From the NCBI GenBank assembly GCA_963931805.1, contig OZ007498.1:149689052-149753051 (forward strand): a stretch of 64,000 bases of DNA. Reading direction: 5' to 3'. The notes beneath the pieces were generated by a model. The model did not search any database. It was not told where the DNA came from and saw only the letters and a program-made list of their open reading frames with translations. Below, in pieces: positions 42,005 through 53,924 of this stretch (positions are counted from its first letter, which is position 1; every line of letters begins with the position of its first letter). Source of the DNA: Microdon myrmicae. Lineage: Eukaryota > Arthropoda > Insecta > Diptera > Syrphidae. Both the position numbers and the translations under genes were made by a program.

Positions 42005-43920
42005 ATGTCGGAAAAGCAAACAAAAAAACGAAAGGTTGCGGCTGAGCACAGGCAATTCCAAGAAATGTGGAAATTTGATTATATTTTCACTTTCTTTAGA
42101 GATAAAGCTGTATGCTTAATATGCTCAGAGACTCTGTCGACATTAAAAGAATATAACATAAAAAGGCATTACGATACAAAACATGAACAACAATATAAAA
42201 ACTTAACAGCACAACTAAGGATAGATAAATTTAATCAAATGGAGAAAACCGTGGGAAAACAACGGGCTATTTTTAAAAATCAAGCTATTTTATCAAATAC
42301 AGTAGTAAAGGCTAGTTTTGCTGTTACTGAAATACTAGCAAAAAAATGAAACCCTTTGCGGATGGAGAGATGATAAAAGAATGTCTGACTGCTGTTGCAG
42401 AAATTGCATTTGCTGATAAAATAATTTTTTTTTAAATAATAGTTTTTTTTTTAATAATAGCATAGCAACAACGCTTCGAGAACGCATTGTAAAATTCGAA
42501 TACTGTTCTTTGGCACTTGATGAGAGTTGTGATATTAGCGATACAGCACAACTGGCTATATATTTACGTGCTATTGACACTAAATTTAATATCATCGAAG
42601 AATTATGTTCACTAATTCCAATGCAAGGGACTACAACCGACAATGACCAGTACGATGAACTAAAGTCTGTGTTGGAAAAATTTTCAGTTTTATTGGAAAA
42701 GATTATTGGTATATCGACAGATGGAGCACGAGCAATGTCGAGCATGGAGGCAGGTGTATCGTGAAGCCTATTTCAAGACATTAAGAAGGTTACAGGAAGG
42801 GAAATATTCGTTAACCACTGCATAATTCACCAGGAAAATCTGTGTGCGAAAAGATTGAGTTTGCCAAATGTCACAGTACCAATAATTAAACCAATCAATT
42901 TTATAAAGTCGCGCGCATTAAATCACCATGAATTTCAAGAATTTCTGAAAGATTTAGAAACTGAATATGGAGACGTGGTTTTTAATACCGAAGTACGTTG
43001 GCTTAGTAGAGGTGCAATGCTAATCTGTTGCGAATTCGCACTAGACACAGCCAGCGAATTCGCAACTGAATGCTGCCCTTGGCAACACAATAACAAATGT
43101 CAGCAACTAGTTGACATAATCGAATTTGGTTGTCAAGCAACATAAACAAACTATTCTTTCTTCTCCGTTAGTTTGTTGGAGAGTTCACATGTCTTTCCGT
43201 GTATTCAGTATAAATTAGTTCAATAGATTAAATAAAGTAATCTTTTAGTAACCAGAAATCAACCCGAGTATTAGTGGAAATCTGGAGGAGGCTTATTTCC
43301 GGGATTTCTGCAGTAATTTAGGTACTCATTTCCTTTTACCTCTTTAAAGTCCAATTGCTTTCAGTTAGCTGCCACCAACATTATTGCACGCCAGGAGCCA
43401 CCACTGTTCCTGACGTTTTTATAGTTATTGCTGCAGCCAAAGAGAACCAACGTAGCACGCCAGGAGATCACATTGTTTCAGCCGCCATTCCTCGCGACCA
43501 CATTGTGAATAGTGCGTAATATTCCCCGACTACATTCATAAGTCGGCGGAACTTACAGAGATCTTCTCCGACGACATTCCTCGGTCGGCAGAAATCAAAG
43601 TACGTGTTGGCCGCTCGATAGCCAACACAAGTATACAACTTAAAAAGCGAAATACAATTGTTCCTGGATATGAAGGGATATGCCTTTCCTCATTTTGGTA
43701 ATAAAGAATGGATGAGTGATTTTGAGTTTCTTATCGATTTGACTTAGTATCTCAATGATCTTAATGTGGAACATTAAGGCAAAGGACAGTATATTAACAA
43801 TTTGTATGGTAAAATTCAGGGCGTTGAAATTAAAATTGTGGAAATAACATCTTTTTGCAGAATAATGTGTCCCACTTTCCACATTTAGCAAAAGAAAACG
43901 TTACTACTTCTCAAAAATAC
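42005..43920 (+). pseudogene. hAT transposase (ZBED/GTF2IRD2-like), broken
   Basis: 42005-42349 is an N-terminal zinc-finger region: FRDKAVCLICSETLSTLKEYNIKRHYDTKH, a C-x2-C...H-x4-H pattern of BED type. After stops, 42510-42764 has ALDESCDISDTAQLAIYLRAI and IIGISTDGARAMSS, the catalytic RNase-H-fold motifs (DES.D, TDGA). 42855-43031 has FIKSRALNHHEFQEFLKD...TEVRWLSRG. The hAT frame resumes at about 43640 with EIQLFLDMKGYAFPHFGNKEW and DFEFLIDLT. Such transposases usually have 600-700 residues; here at least four frame breaks and one insertion inactivate it. Confidence 0.82.
43032..43639. mobile_element. Insertion of about 0.6 kb inside the hAT transposase (possible solo LTR)
   Basis: The hAT coding sequence stops after SRGAMLICCE and resumes with LKSEIQLF, leaving about 608 bp of foreign sequence. 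Inside are AGTATAAATTAG near 43208 and TAAATAAAGTAA near 43229, a TATA and polyadenylation-signal order as in LTRs. Terminal bases and a TSD could not be fixed; GCGAATTCGCA is repeated at the left edge. Confidence 0.5.
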
Positions 43921-44549
43921 GCACAATATATATAGACATTTTAATCAACCAATTTCAATTACGATTGCAAATATTCAAAGCTGAAAAGACAGCGGTTTCC
44001 ATGGAATTGTTTTCCTCGCCATTTAATATCGATGTGGATACAGTTCCCGAAGACTTTCAAATGGAAGTGATTGACATGCAGAATAATACCGAATTAAAAA
44101 TGTATTTTTCTCAGTAAACTTCGAACATTTTTAGAAATCCCATATGACCCCTGAGAAGTTTCCACTTTTGACGCAAAATGCAAAGCAAATGAAAGCAAGA
44201 ATGATCACCGATCAAAACTGGGTGATACACGATTAGAAAGCTGCGTGCGTGTAGCTATCTCATCGATTCCGGCTGACATCTTGTATCGAAAAAACAGTGC
44301 CAAATTTCTCATCAAAAATTTCAAATAAATTCGTTTTTTCTGTTCTTTTCTTATTTGCTTTTATTTTGCATTAAAATTTGTATATGAAATGCTTACTATT
44401 TTGTAAATTTTGTATTTTTTTATTCTAATGTTTATTATAAATAAAGTTTTGTAAATTATTAATGTGTTATTTCAATTGCGGCCCGCCAAAAAAATTTACA
44501 ATTTAAATTGGCCCGTTGATTAAAAAGGTTGATCACCCTTGATATAGAT

Positions 44550-46279
44550 CAAACAATACAGGAGACTTCTGGAGGAGATTCCAGAAATAATTCCTGTGAG
44601 CGTATTTATTGCGCTAAGTTCTCGGGCTATCACAAAGTGGAGATAACAGATTTGATCCACAAGTTGTAGAAATTTCTGATACCATAGCAAAAACAAGGTA
44701 ATTTATTTCTGAACCGAATTTTCTATCTAGAATGTGAGGAACCTAACTTTTATGTCGTATCATAAGTGAATGTAATGGAATCGAAGCGATTGTCTGGCTC
44801 CGAGCTTTGTTCAGCCATTAGCCTTTACAATACGATATGACTCATAATACACAAATTCCAGTGATACTCTCCCCGGGCTTGTCTGCAAATTGTTTTTGTA
44901 AGTGCCATTAGGTGTCCACTCAACAAAAAGTAAATAAGTGAACTGTTCCGAATACTTTAAAAAGAGTACATTGCCGTCGTTCAACAAAAGCAATTTGTCT
45001 GTCACTACTAGTCAGATACATTCACCCCAACTTCAACTGTTAGAGAAAGCATTAGGGTGATGAATCCATTCCGAAAACTTCTTCCTATGCTATGGAATCT
45101 CCAAAATATAGAGCGGGGGTTATTGTTTTAAAACCATTGGCAAGGAATTCAAAAAGGGATGCAAAATATTTCGACGCTGTTGAGAGGAGGGAAAGTTAAA
45201 TTTATTGTATGGAAAAACTGAGATGAGATTGAGGGCAATCGTATATTCGAGATGTTATTCAGACTACTTTTACGGTAAATACTTTTAACAAATTAGTGCC
45301 GCCATGAATATGGTATATTTGGAAAATAACGATTCAGCATTTTTCTGGAGGAACTCACGAGATGGAATTAACGAAATCACAGTAAGGGGTACACTTAGGT
45401 AGAGAACTCTGTGGTAAACTTCATTGGAATTATTACCATTCTGTTATTGGGTAATAGTGAAACAAATGAAAATCTAATTAGAATCTGTCTATTACGCAAG
45501 GAAATATCGGTGTTATATTGTAAAACTAAAATCGTGTTACTTTTTATTTTTATGAGTTCGTGATTTCTTCGTAGATGTCAAGAAAGAGTTGAGCTCGATT
45601 TACATTCCTTTCAAGTGTACCCAGCAAACATTGGTAAACAAATTAGTTTACCTACCCAAATAGGCACCTGACCAGAAATATTTTTCCCATCACAGAAATA
45701 TAAGCTACAGTGTTATGTAAAAAAGGATTGAATTTATATTATTTTACTAACCACCTTACATTCGCTTTCATATATATTTTTGACATGCTATTTGCCAATC
45801 AACTTCTGGGTCAAACCGGCTAACATTTTCCCTTTGAAGGCGGCATGAGTAGCGTACCAAACATCCACTTCCTAATGAAGATTGACATTGAGTCGTGCAC
45901 CACCGAATCACGGCTCATACAATCTATTCCGTCTGCGTCTTTGGATTCCACTCGATGTATATTTCAGACCTACGATCTACGATGAAATTTTCTTCTACTC
46001 GCACTCTGTTTTGATTACCTAGGTGGTTTCTTTTTGTTAATTTTTGTATTTGGGTCTTATTGTATTATTGCGAAATACAGTCAATCGGTTTATAGTCATA
46101 ACTTTGTTAAAATCAAATAAACAGAAAAACGCTGAATATCTTTTCTTCAACATAATAATGTCAGCGGAACCCCAATCCCTTTCAATAAGCCTGGCCTTTA
46201 ACCTTTTACCGACTAAAACCACCTCCCACCAGGCTCATATTCCCGCTGATCCCCGCGGAACTTACTTTTAGATATTCCA
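44550..46279. other. Mostly unassigned; LINE-B relic at the left edge
   Basis: The first about 100 bp continue the LINE-B relic split by the hAT (CAAACAATACAGGAGACTTC versus CAAACAATACTGACGAAAAC in copy 1). Beyond that no domain was recognised in any frame. Confidence 0.4.
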
Positions 46280-46525
46280 CCGCGGAGCGGGACGGAGTTT
46301 ACCTGTTACTCCGCTCGTCGCGTCGCAACTGTTGGATCATTTCACAGAGAATACCATTTGTTACGGACCATGCCTGTTTTGAACTAAGCATATATTCTTT
46401 TACTCCTCCCGGAGTAACTGTCCGTCTCATACGTCTCTCCAAAATCGTTCGCGCGGTATCGAATCTCACGCACTCTGTGAGTACGTGTTCCGCATTTTCT
46501 ATTTTGCCTTCGCAATACAAGCAGT
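46280..46525 (-). mobile_element. LINE fragment (family F), C-terminal zinc-knuckle region
   Basis: A minus-strand frame (46520-46299) reads YCEGKIENAEHVLTECVRFDTAR, then a helix and MIQQLRRDERSNR; the preceding bases add a YPYCLYC-like start. The C-x2-C...H-x4-C pattern followed by such a helix is found at the C-terminus of R1/LOA/I-type LINE proteins. An isolated fragment. Confidence 0.65.
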
Positions 46526-47209
46526 ATGGGTATAGCTATCGAAAAGCCTTTGTAGTACAAAAACTTGTTGTATTAAATGAAAAATCGTTGTACTTCAGAA
46601 ACTTAAAAGAGTGTCGAAGCTGTTTTTGAAGCCCACATTTCTTTCAAAATCAATTCAATTTATTTATTTATATATTTATTTTTTTTTCACCTCTCTCGGG
46701 AACGGTGCTGAGATAAAATATTTTTTCTCGATCGGATCTGTCAGCTAATCTCCGAACGATGTTCAAGGATTTCACTCAACTATTTCTATGTAGCTTGGTA
46801 GGTTAGTATTTCATCGGATGGCTGGGCAACGGGACCCATCTTGCCACTCAGTAATTGTGCCGAATTGGTACAATAGCAAAGTCATCGGTTGAACCTATAT
46901 AATGCACAATGAAACACATGACACAACCTCCTTACCAACTCAGCCATTGAGGCGGCTAACATTCTCCTCTTTCGCACACCGGTAGTTGGTATTACACTCC
47001 ATTTGCCCATGATGTAAAGTTCACCTCTGGGAACTTTTTTATTCAGTTTTTTTTTAAACGTATACTTATTTTTTCTTAGGATATGAAAAAACGAAACAGT
47101 CTGTGCTACAAAAACATAAGAGAGTTGTTGTAGAATTTTCTAGTTTACATACCATAATCTTAAACGATCTGTCGAATTTATTGAAAAAAAGAATCAGCCG
47201 TATACCAAG

Positions 47210-47830
47210 CAATAACATAGCAATTCCATATCAGTTGAGTGGACTTGAGTTTAGAAATCGAATTCCTACACGCGGCACTGGCCTGATGTGTTGAGCATTG
47301 GTTCATTTTTTAGTGATTTTTACCGTGATAGCGTCGGTACGAATCGCACACTCTTCACTATCGTCGCAAACACTATAAGTCCACTCTGGGGCCAGCAGTC
47401 TCTTGTTTTGTGGTGTTTCTAACAGATACACACACAGTACACAAGCAAATAGTGAAGTACAACACAGAAAGAAATTCGAATAAGCAAAACCATCAGAGCC
47501 GAATGGCTCCTCGATAGTATAGTGGTTAGTATACCCGCCTCTCACGCGGGAGACCGGGGTTAGATTCCTCGTCGGGGAGCCTCTGGCGCAAGACTAATGA
47601 TCTTGCCCGGAAAAAATCAAATTATTATGGAAAACTTAACAAGCCTCAGACTTGTTAAATAAGGCCAAGACCGGTTCCCGGTTGTAGTGTCGATGATGAT
47701 AATGTTGATGGTCAGAGCCGAATACCATAGTGATGACATAGCAATTCCACGTCAGTTGAGTATACTTGAGTTTGGAAATCGAATTCGTACACGCGGCAGT
47801 GGCCTGATGTCTGAGCATTGGTTCCGATAA
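47210..47830 (-). repeat. S repeats, tandem copies split by a SINE
   Basis: Minus-strand S units: 47210-47380 (partial) and 47390-47504 plus 47712-47830, directly adjacent as in the TIR element at 26 kb. Phrases such as CTAACAGATACACACACAGT and CACGCGGCA.TGGCCTGATGT identify them. Confidence 0.75.
47505..47711 (+). mobile_element. tRNA-Asp SINE, full-length (207 bp)
   Basis: Plus-strand copy with a well-preserved tRNA-like head: CTCCTCGATAGTATAGTGG, GCGGGAGACCGGGGTTAGAT, GTCGGGGAG. The anticodon position reads CTC where tRNA-Asp has GTC. Body, RTE-like tail and (GAT)n follow. A perfect 12-bp TSD, TCAGAGCCGAAT (47493-47504 and 47712-47723), lies within an S repeat. Confidence 0.93.
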
Positions 47831-48536
47831 TGAAATCAAATCGGTTGATGACATCCTACCATACGTCCCACCCGAGATAAAGCTTTCCGCTGTGGATTGT
47901 TTGGTTCCCATTTCATTTTAATTATATTGAACGCGGTTTTTATGGGCATCAAGCAACCACGGTATTAAAAACCCCTTTAGAGAATGTCGGCAACGTGGTG
48001 TTTTTTTTTTGCCCACCGAAAATCATTGCATTACAAAACTGATGGTAATTTATTGTCGGGAAATTTTTAAATTCCCATATTTGTTTTTAAACCTTATTGA
48101 ATTTATGTGTATATGCTATATTTAAAAGCATTGATGATTCCATTTAGTGTTTGTGTCTATTTACTTATGTTGTTCCCTTAAGCAGATTAAAAAACTACTG
48201 TTATAGAAAAAGATATAAAAAAATGTCGGCAATGTAGTTGAATAATTTTTTGATTCATATGTTTATTTTAAAGTTTTTAGTTAGCCATATCGAATTTTTT
48301 TTAACAGTATTGTGACAAATCGTTTCGTGTTCCTGTAACTAGGTTACTCTGTTCGCCAAAAAGCGCTACAGTCTGCGATATACCTCCACATCAACGAACA
48401 AATTGTTTTAGTTGGCACGGTGTTCAGCTAATTGCTTGACTTCGACACAATAAGCGTGTTGAGATCTCATCCTCACCTGAAGGCGATTTTGATGGTGTTC
48501 CGTAAAAAAATGAAGCCTCTAATTAAAACTAGGATA
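47831..48536. other. Unassigned AT-rich stretch
   Basis: No coding or repeat motif recognised. A 7-T/9-T rich segment at 48001-48010 only. Confidence 0.4.
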
Positions 48537-48548
48537 TATTTTTATTAT

Positions 48549-48669
48549 CATCATCATCATCATCATCATCGGCACTACAACCGGGATCCGGTCTTGGCCT
48601 TATTTAACAAGTCTGAGGCTTGTTAAGTTTTCCATACTAATTTGATTTTGCGGGCAAGGTTATTAGCCT
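48549..48669 (-). mobile_element. SINE, 5'-truncated
   Basis: Minus-strand body, tail and seven (GAT) units, flanked by a perfect 12-bp TSD, TATTTTTATTAT (48537-48548 and 48670-48681). Confidence 0.88.
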
Positions 48670-48681
48670 TATTTTTATTAT

Positions 48682-49682
48682 ACCATATCAATAAAACCTA
48701 ATATTTTTAACTATAAATTTATACATGCACAACATAACCACTCCTATTGAACAGCCGAAGCCAATTGATATCTCCTCTTGCTATGAACAACAACAAAACC
48801 AACGCTGTCAGAATTCCAGTCGCAGGCTTGGCTTGGTGTGGCTTTAACCCTATTTTTCCACTCTCGTTGGCTTTCTTCGCAAAGTCAGTTTCAAAATTTT
48901 ATAGCCTCATAAACCTACAATATAAACCACACCACAACACCTTCCACTTGTTCAATTTTTTTTTTATTTGGTTAGATTTCGTTCTGGAGAACTGGACGAT
49001 TCATACTTGGCGAAACCGTTTACGTTGTACAGCTGGTACATCTCGTTGTCATGCTTACTTCTCTTAAATCCAAATCGGCTCAGTATATCCATATACAACA
49101 GTGTTAGTATCCATACTTTTACACCATGTAACTGAACAGAAATGATCGGTGTTTTTGTTTTTAGGTTTATAATTTAGTTTTAGAAAAGGCCTTATAATAA
49201 GCATTAGACGAACTAGCAAAGAACGTGAGCCGAACCCACGGGTAAGGAGGCAAGTTTGAAACTGTTTTTATGTTTTCAGTTCGATTTGTAGTTAATCTGG
49301 ATCTGCGCTTACGATGCTTTGACATTTAAAGCTAAACTTTTTTTGGGAACGCAATTATAAAACCAAAAGCAAGGAGGCCGGATGTTGGTAATACAGATGA
49401 GGAACTCGCCTACAAAGTGGTGGCATGAAACAGAAAATAAGCTAAGTTTTACGTTATTTTGTGGGAAAGGGTGTGTCTATTGCAGATAAAGAACTCGTCT
49501 ATAATACGGCGCCGTTGAACAGAAAATGAGTTAAAGTTATACGTCATATACGAAAATAGTTACCAGTCGATAAGGTAGCTTGTGTACACCCCACTATGCA
49601 AATGTGTTGTTATTGTTACTCATGTTTACGAAGGTATTTCGTTTAGTTAAAAGCGACTGATGCTGTCAAAGAATGTACAATG
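48682..49682. other. Unassigned stretch
   Basis: A 106-codon plus frame (48747-49067) has no recognisable domain. Two partly similar phrases, AACTCGCCTACAAAGTGG and AACTCGTCTATAATACGG, near 49405 and 49490 suggest an old local duplication. Confidence 0.4.
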
Positions 49683-49686
49683 TAAG

Positions 49687-50586
49687 TGTGGGGGTACGAA
49701 GTCGTGGCGCCGGCATGGGCGCAGGTTATACCCCGTCCCCACAAATTGAAGAGTTCATCGGTTCCGCCATTAACCGATCACCAAAGATTAAGTTCACTCG
49801 CAAGTTGTCACAAAAGGGGAAAGGAGAATAAAACACTTAATGTTGTTTGTATAAAATGATTTTTATTGTTAGTACACAGAAGCTTACACAGGAAGACGTC
49901 TTAGTTTAAAATATTGACAACGAAAGTTAGTTTTTGATTAACTAAATGAAAAACATGAATTAAAAGTCACTTGGAACCTTTCGAATATATTAATTTAAGC
50001 ATTCTCATTGCCATTGTCCAAACGTACATAATACGCAAACTATCTAAACACTTCCCACTATAATTCCAACAATTACAATTAACTGGGGAGGAAAAGCGAC
50101 TCCTTGATGGTACGCGTCACCGATGTGCCACGGGAAAAATCTACCGTCGTGATCGGTGGTTGTAATAAGACTCACCGAGGGTTGGAATCTGGCTCTTGAT
50201 TCACCCTTGATTCGGTGGTGGTGAATATCCTCTCGGCTTAGGATACGTTTACTTACCACAAGAGAAGCGTAAAGTCTCTCTTTGTGAAATAGAAAACCAG
50301 ATCTCGTAATGAAGACCATGGTGGTATGGGTGTATGAATGATCGTGAAGATCATATTGTTCAACTCATGCGCGAAGGCCATGGAAAAACAAAGCTGAAAA
50401 CTGGAAGGACAAAGGGATCGTATAGGCCATTGCTTACGATGTCCATTGTAGCTATAATAGACGACACGCGAGTGTTCCCGGAGCGTTACAACCTGCAATT
50501 GTTAAAAAAGAACTGCAACAGCCATTTGTTGGCATCTCGGGGCCCCCACTCGGCGCCATAGGTTCGCCTCTCCCGAGAGAAGTCTG

Positions 50587-50648
<62 letters not shown>

Positions 50649-51298
50649 ACTGCATCGGGGAAATGGTGCTAATGAGTTTTTCTATTTAACCAATGGGAAA
50701 TGTGTGTTGCGTCTATTACCGGCGGTGGCTTGTCGTCAGATTAGGGATCGTGGTCAGGTATATTGCAGCTGGATAAATAGCTGCATTGTAATTAGGCTGG
50801 TGATGCTAAAAGACTCTAGGTATACGATGGATGATCGTGTACCGCATTTTGCTGGGCAAAAGGGATTGAATTTGTATACATGATTGCATGCGAAGGAATT
50901 CGGTTTATGACTCTAGACGCAAGATGTTTGTTCTTTGCTTTTATCCGATGGACAAAGAGCTGCCGAGGCCGTGAAAATGTGGTGTGCACATGTACAGCGG
51001 AATTGCATGGTGGTACAAGGGTGCCGGGTAGTTTTGGATTCATCAGGGCCGCATGGTACGAAGAATTCTTGTAGGTATTCTGGGAAATGCATTTGCATGA
51101 AAGAAAGAATTCTTGTATGGAATTTAATGTAATGCTTGAATGCATTAAATGTTCTTGGAAAAGGAAATGTTTTGATGCGGGTAATGTTGCAGGTGCTAAT
51201 GCTATTGTATTAGCAAAGAACAATGGGGTTATGAGAGCTTCAGGACTGGAAGCTTTTATTTGGGAAGGTGAGTAGTGGCGTTTATGGGAACCGCAACA
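49687..51298 (+). mobile_element. Solo-LTR-like repeat (family R), copy 6
   Basis: Starts TGTGGGGG and ends GAACCGCAACA, giving canonical TG...CA ends, with TAAG at 49683-49686 and 51299-51302. GGAGAATAAAACACTT lies at about 49825. A donor-like AAG|GTGAGT sits near 51265-51273, about 28 bp from the end. A LINE-A 3' fragment is inserted near 50463-50643. No coding capacity. Confidence 0.75.
50463..50643 (+). mobile_element. LINE-A 3' fragment with long poly(A)
   Basis: Begins in the ORF2 C-terminus (FPERYNLQLLKKNCNSHLLASRG), continues into the 3' UTR (GGTTCGCCTCTCCCGAGAGA) and ends in about 56 A's (50588-50643). The long pure tail suggests this is one of the younger LINE-A insertions. It lies within LTR-like copy 6. 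Confidence 0.85.
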
Positions 51299-51576
51299 TA
51301 AGTGTCGTCAAAGCAGTTCGATATTGAGAATACAGGGTATTTGTCGAAACATTAGCTGTCTATATATCTTAACTGATTGCTTTGTTTTTGCAGATTAAAT
51401 CGACTCGCCAAATTATAGGTAAAGAAGCATTTCTTTCTTTTAAATAAGCAAATAAGTTGTTAAATCTAAACAGAAACACCCTTGCCTATGCATTGTAATA
51501 TCGACAATTCTTTCTTAGTAGCATTTAAGATATGCCAATGCACATGTATGGTACATGCTTCCTAAAAGTAACACCA

Positions 51577-51697
51577 TTATCATCATCATCGGCACTACAA
51601 TCGGGATCTGGTCTTGCCCTTATTTAGCAAGTCTCGAGGCTTGTTAAATTTTACATAATCATTTAATTTTACGGGCAAGGTTATCAGCCTAGCACCA
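51577..51697 (-). mobile_element. SINE, 5'-truncated
   Basis: Minus-strand body and tail with a perfect 13-bp TSD, AAAAGTAACACCA (51564-51576 and 51698-51710). Confidence 0.88.
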
Positions 51698-51710
51698 AAA
51701 AGTAACACCA

Positions 51711-53924
51711 GGACGTATGAAAACCCTATCGTCAGATAATCATTAGTTTATTCATTTGACAATTCCAAACCTTTGTGATCGTATGTACGTGAGCGATATA
51801 ATTTTTTCTTGAATACGCAAACACTTAGACCATCAGCATCAGCAAATACTAGACCAATATCATCGGCATCATCTTCCTAACTACATGCCCTCCATGGTAT
51901 GAGAGAAACCTAAGAGTGAGGCGTGCGAATGTCTGGGGACGGTTTGTGCATTATTAAGTCGAGAATATATCTTCAAATATGATTCTCCGTCGTTATGGTT
52001 TTATCTAACAAATTTTAATTTACATAAATATTTAAATGTCAGAGATATAAGAAGATACATAATGGTACAATGCTCGTACAAATAATATGAGTTGAAACAA
52101 GTAATTGCCAACTGCAGAGTCAGTTTAGGTTATTGTTGTCGATTACCTAATACTTCAGTCTTGAAATGTGTTGTTTTTTTTAACTTAATCTCCAGTGATG
52201 TTGTATAAACGTCGAGCGACATAACAGCTCTCCCAGTTCTCCAAGAGATTATACAAAGTACTTTCATTTGAAAAGTAATGTGATGCTCATAACATTCAGG
52301 CAATCCAGATCAGAGTTCGCTCCACGACCTGACTATCATAGTGAGTACTTTTCTCGACGTATCACTAGATGTGTTGTCACGTAGTAGCAACGTTTTACTG
52401 CGAATGGTGCGAACAAAGGCATGTGAAATTGCTCATCTGAATCGCCAACAAAACCGATTTGTACTTTTCTATAGAATAGTTGAACCATTTAGCGGTTACT
52501 TCATCCGTCTGATAATGTTTGTGTTATACTTAATTACGTATGAGAATCGTTAGTTTTACACAGAATCCACTGGCAATTAATAGGAAATAGAGAAAATGAG
52601 CTTTATCCGACCCAATATTTAAGAACACATCAGCTAATACGCGATAATCGCAGGCGACCTTCCAGGTAGTAAACGTTGGCACGTAAACTTTAAAAACTTC
52701 ACTAAACAAATATTTTCGATTCAGTGCTTACTGCTGTTATGATCTCTTCGAATATTAATTTGTTTTACCAACTTAAATATTGAATTATCAAAAGTGCAGA
52801 ATATTTGGGATTTGGCTGAGGTGTTTTTATTGATGACTTTTTCCAAACAAAAGCCACAAACCTATATTCCAGTTCGTTCAACAATTTGTTGGGCATTTGC
52901 TTGTTCCAATGGCTTACTTGAAATACGTCTTTCATCATTCCCCAATGACTCAGGCATCATGGATTTGTGTAAGTTGTTCGATACTTGAGACTGTTTTCTG
53001 CTACCTCCTTGTATGACTAGTGCAAACCCATGACATGAACAATTGCTGGAAACACCCTTCCTCTAATTTCATTCGTGTGGACTGATTGATTTAAAACACA
53101 TTTCTTTGTTAAAGCAGACAACGGATTTACTTTGTTAGACTACAATATTTCTTAATCAAATTACTGGCACTCTAAATCATACAATGTAAACTTGTCTTTT
53201 ATTTGTTTTTTTTATTAGATTAAAATACTTGAACTCGATTTTATGGGCGGTTTTTCATAATTTGAATAATTTCTGTAAATAGGGACAAATGTAGGATTAG
53301 AAGACTGAAATGACGAAGAAAAACTTGATTTGTTAATGTTGTAAAAATGTGGAATCGAATTGGCACACTCATTCAGAAAAGAGAAAAGACAATATTTTTG
53401 GCCGCTGGTCTCTTGTGGTTCAGGGTGTCGTCAGGTCTCCATCAAATAATTGCTGGAGCTACTCAGGCCTGCATGATATCGCCCATTGTATTCCTTATTT
53501 TCTAAGGTAGCCCTTCTGCAATTCACACAGACGAATCCATTGTTTTGCCAATGACAGGAAATAATTAAAAATGAACTCATTAGATTTCTCCTATTCATTC
53601 GAACACGCTTAACATATGAGGTATGCTCAACTCATTGAACTTTGATTTCAAAAAGGTATTGCCAATGGACGAGTACAATTCCCAGTGTCAAAGAGAAAGC
53701 CCAATCCATTTCATTTGCATCGCCGAAGACAATAAAACTTGGTGGTAATCGAATCAACTTAACTCTCAACTATAAACGTGTTAAATTTTGGTATGCAATG
53801 CTATTTGGTTACCCGTTCAGTTTAAGATTGCCACTTTACGATGTGGATTGTTTAACCACTGTTGGAATTGTTAACTATTTTCGCACTATAAGAGCCGATT
53901 ATAAACGGTATAAACCTCTTTCTG
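51711..53924. other. Unassigned stretch
   Basis: About 2.2 kb with no recognised gene or repeat of the families described here. Frames at 52341-52553 and 52794-52988 (70 and 64 codons) have no domain signal. 53642-53925 is open in the same frame that enters LINE-A but reads as unrelated sequence. Confidence 0.4.

Larger units (their letters stand above)
41608..44541 (+). mobile_element. hAT transposon
   Basis: A 2934-bp element with short imperfect inverted ends (CAGGGATGAGCAA at 41608; complement CAAGGGTGATCAA at 44541) and a perfect 8-bp TSD, ATATAGAT (41600-41607 and 44542-44549), the size typical of hAT. Both flanks belong to a LINE-B relic. GCGGCCC and GCGGCCCGCC phrases occur near both ends. 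It carries a broken transposase and an internal insertion of about 0.6 kb. Confidence 0.9.

Noticed and set aside
47505..47580. A tRNA gene
   Set aside because: The tRNA-like part is the head of a 207-bp SINE with its own TSD; the anticodon position is CTC and the T-loop is mutated.
48432..48626. Recurrent small peptide with HHHHHHHHR and HYNRDPVLALFNKSEAC-like sequence
   Set aside because: It is the translation of the SINE tail: (GAT)n read backwards gives the histidines. The same peptide appears at several SINE copies.
50452..50655. Polyphenylalanine ORF
   Set aside because: Reverse reading of the LINE-A poly(A) tail.
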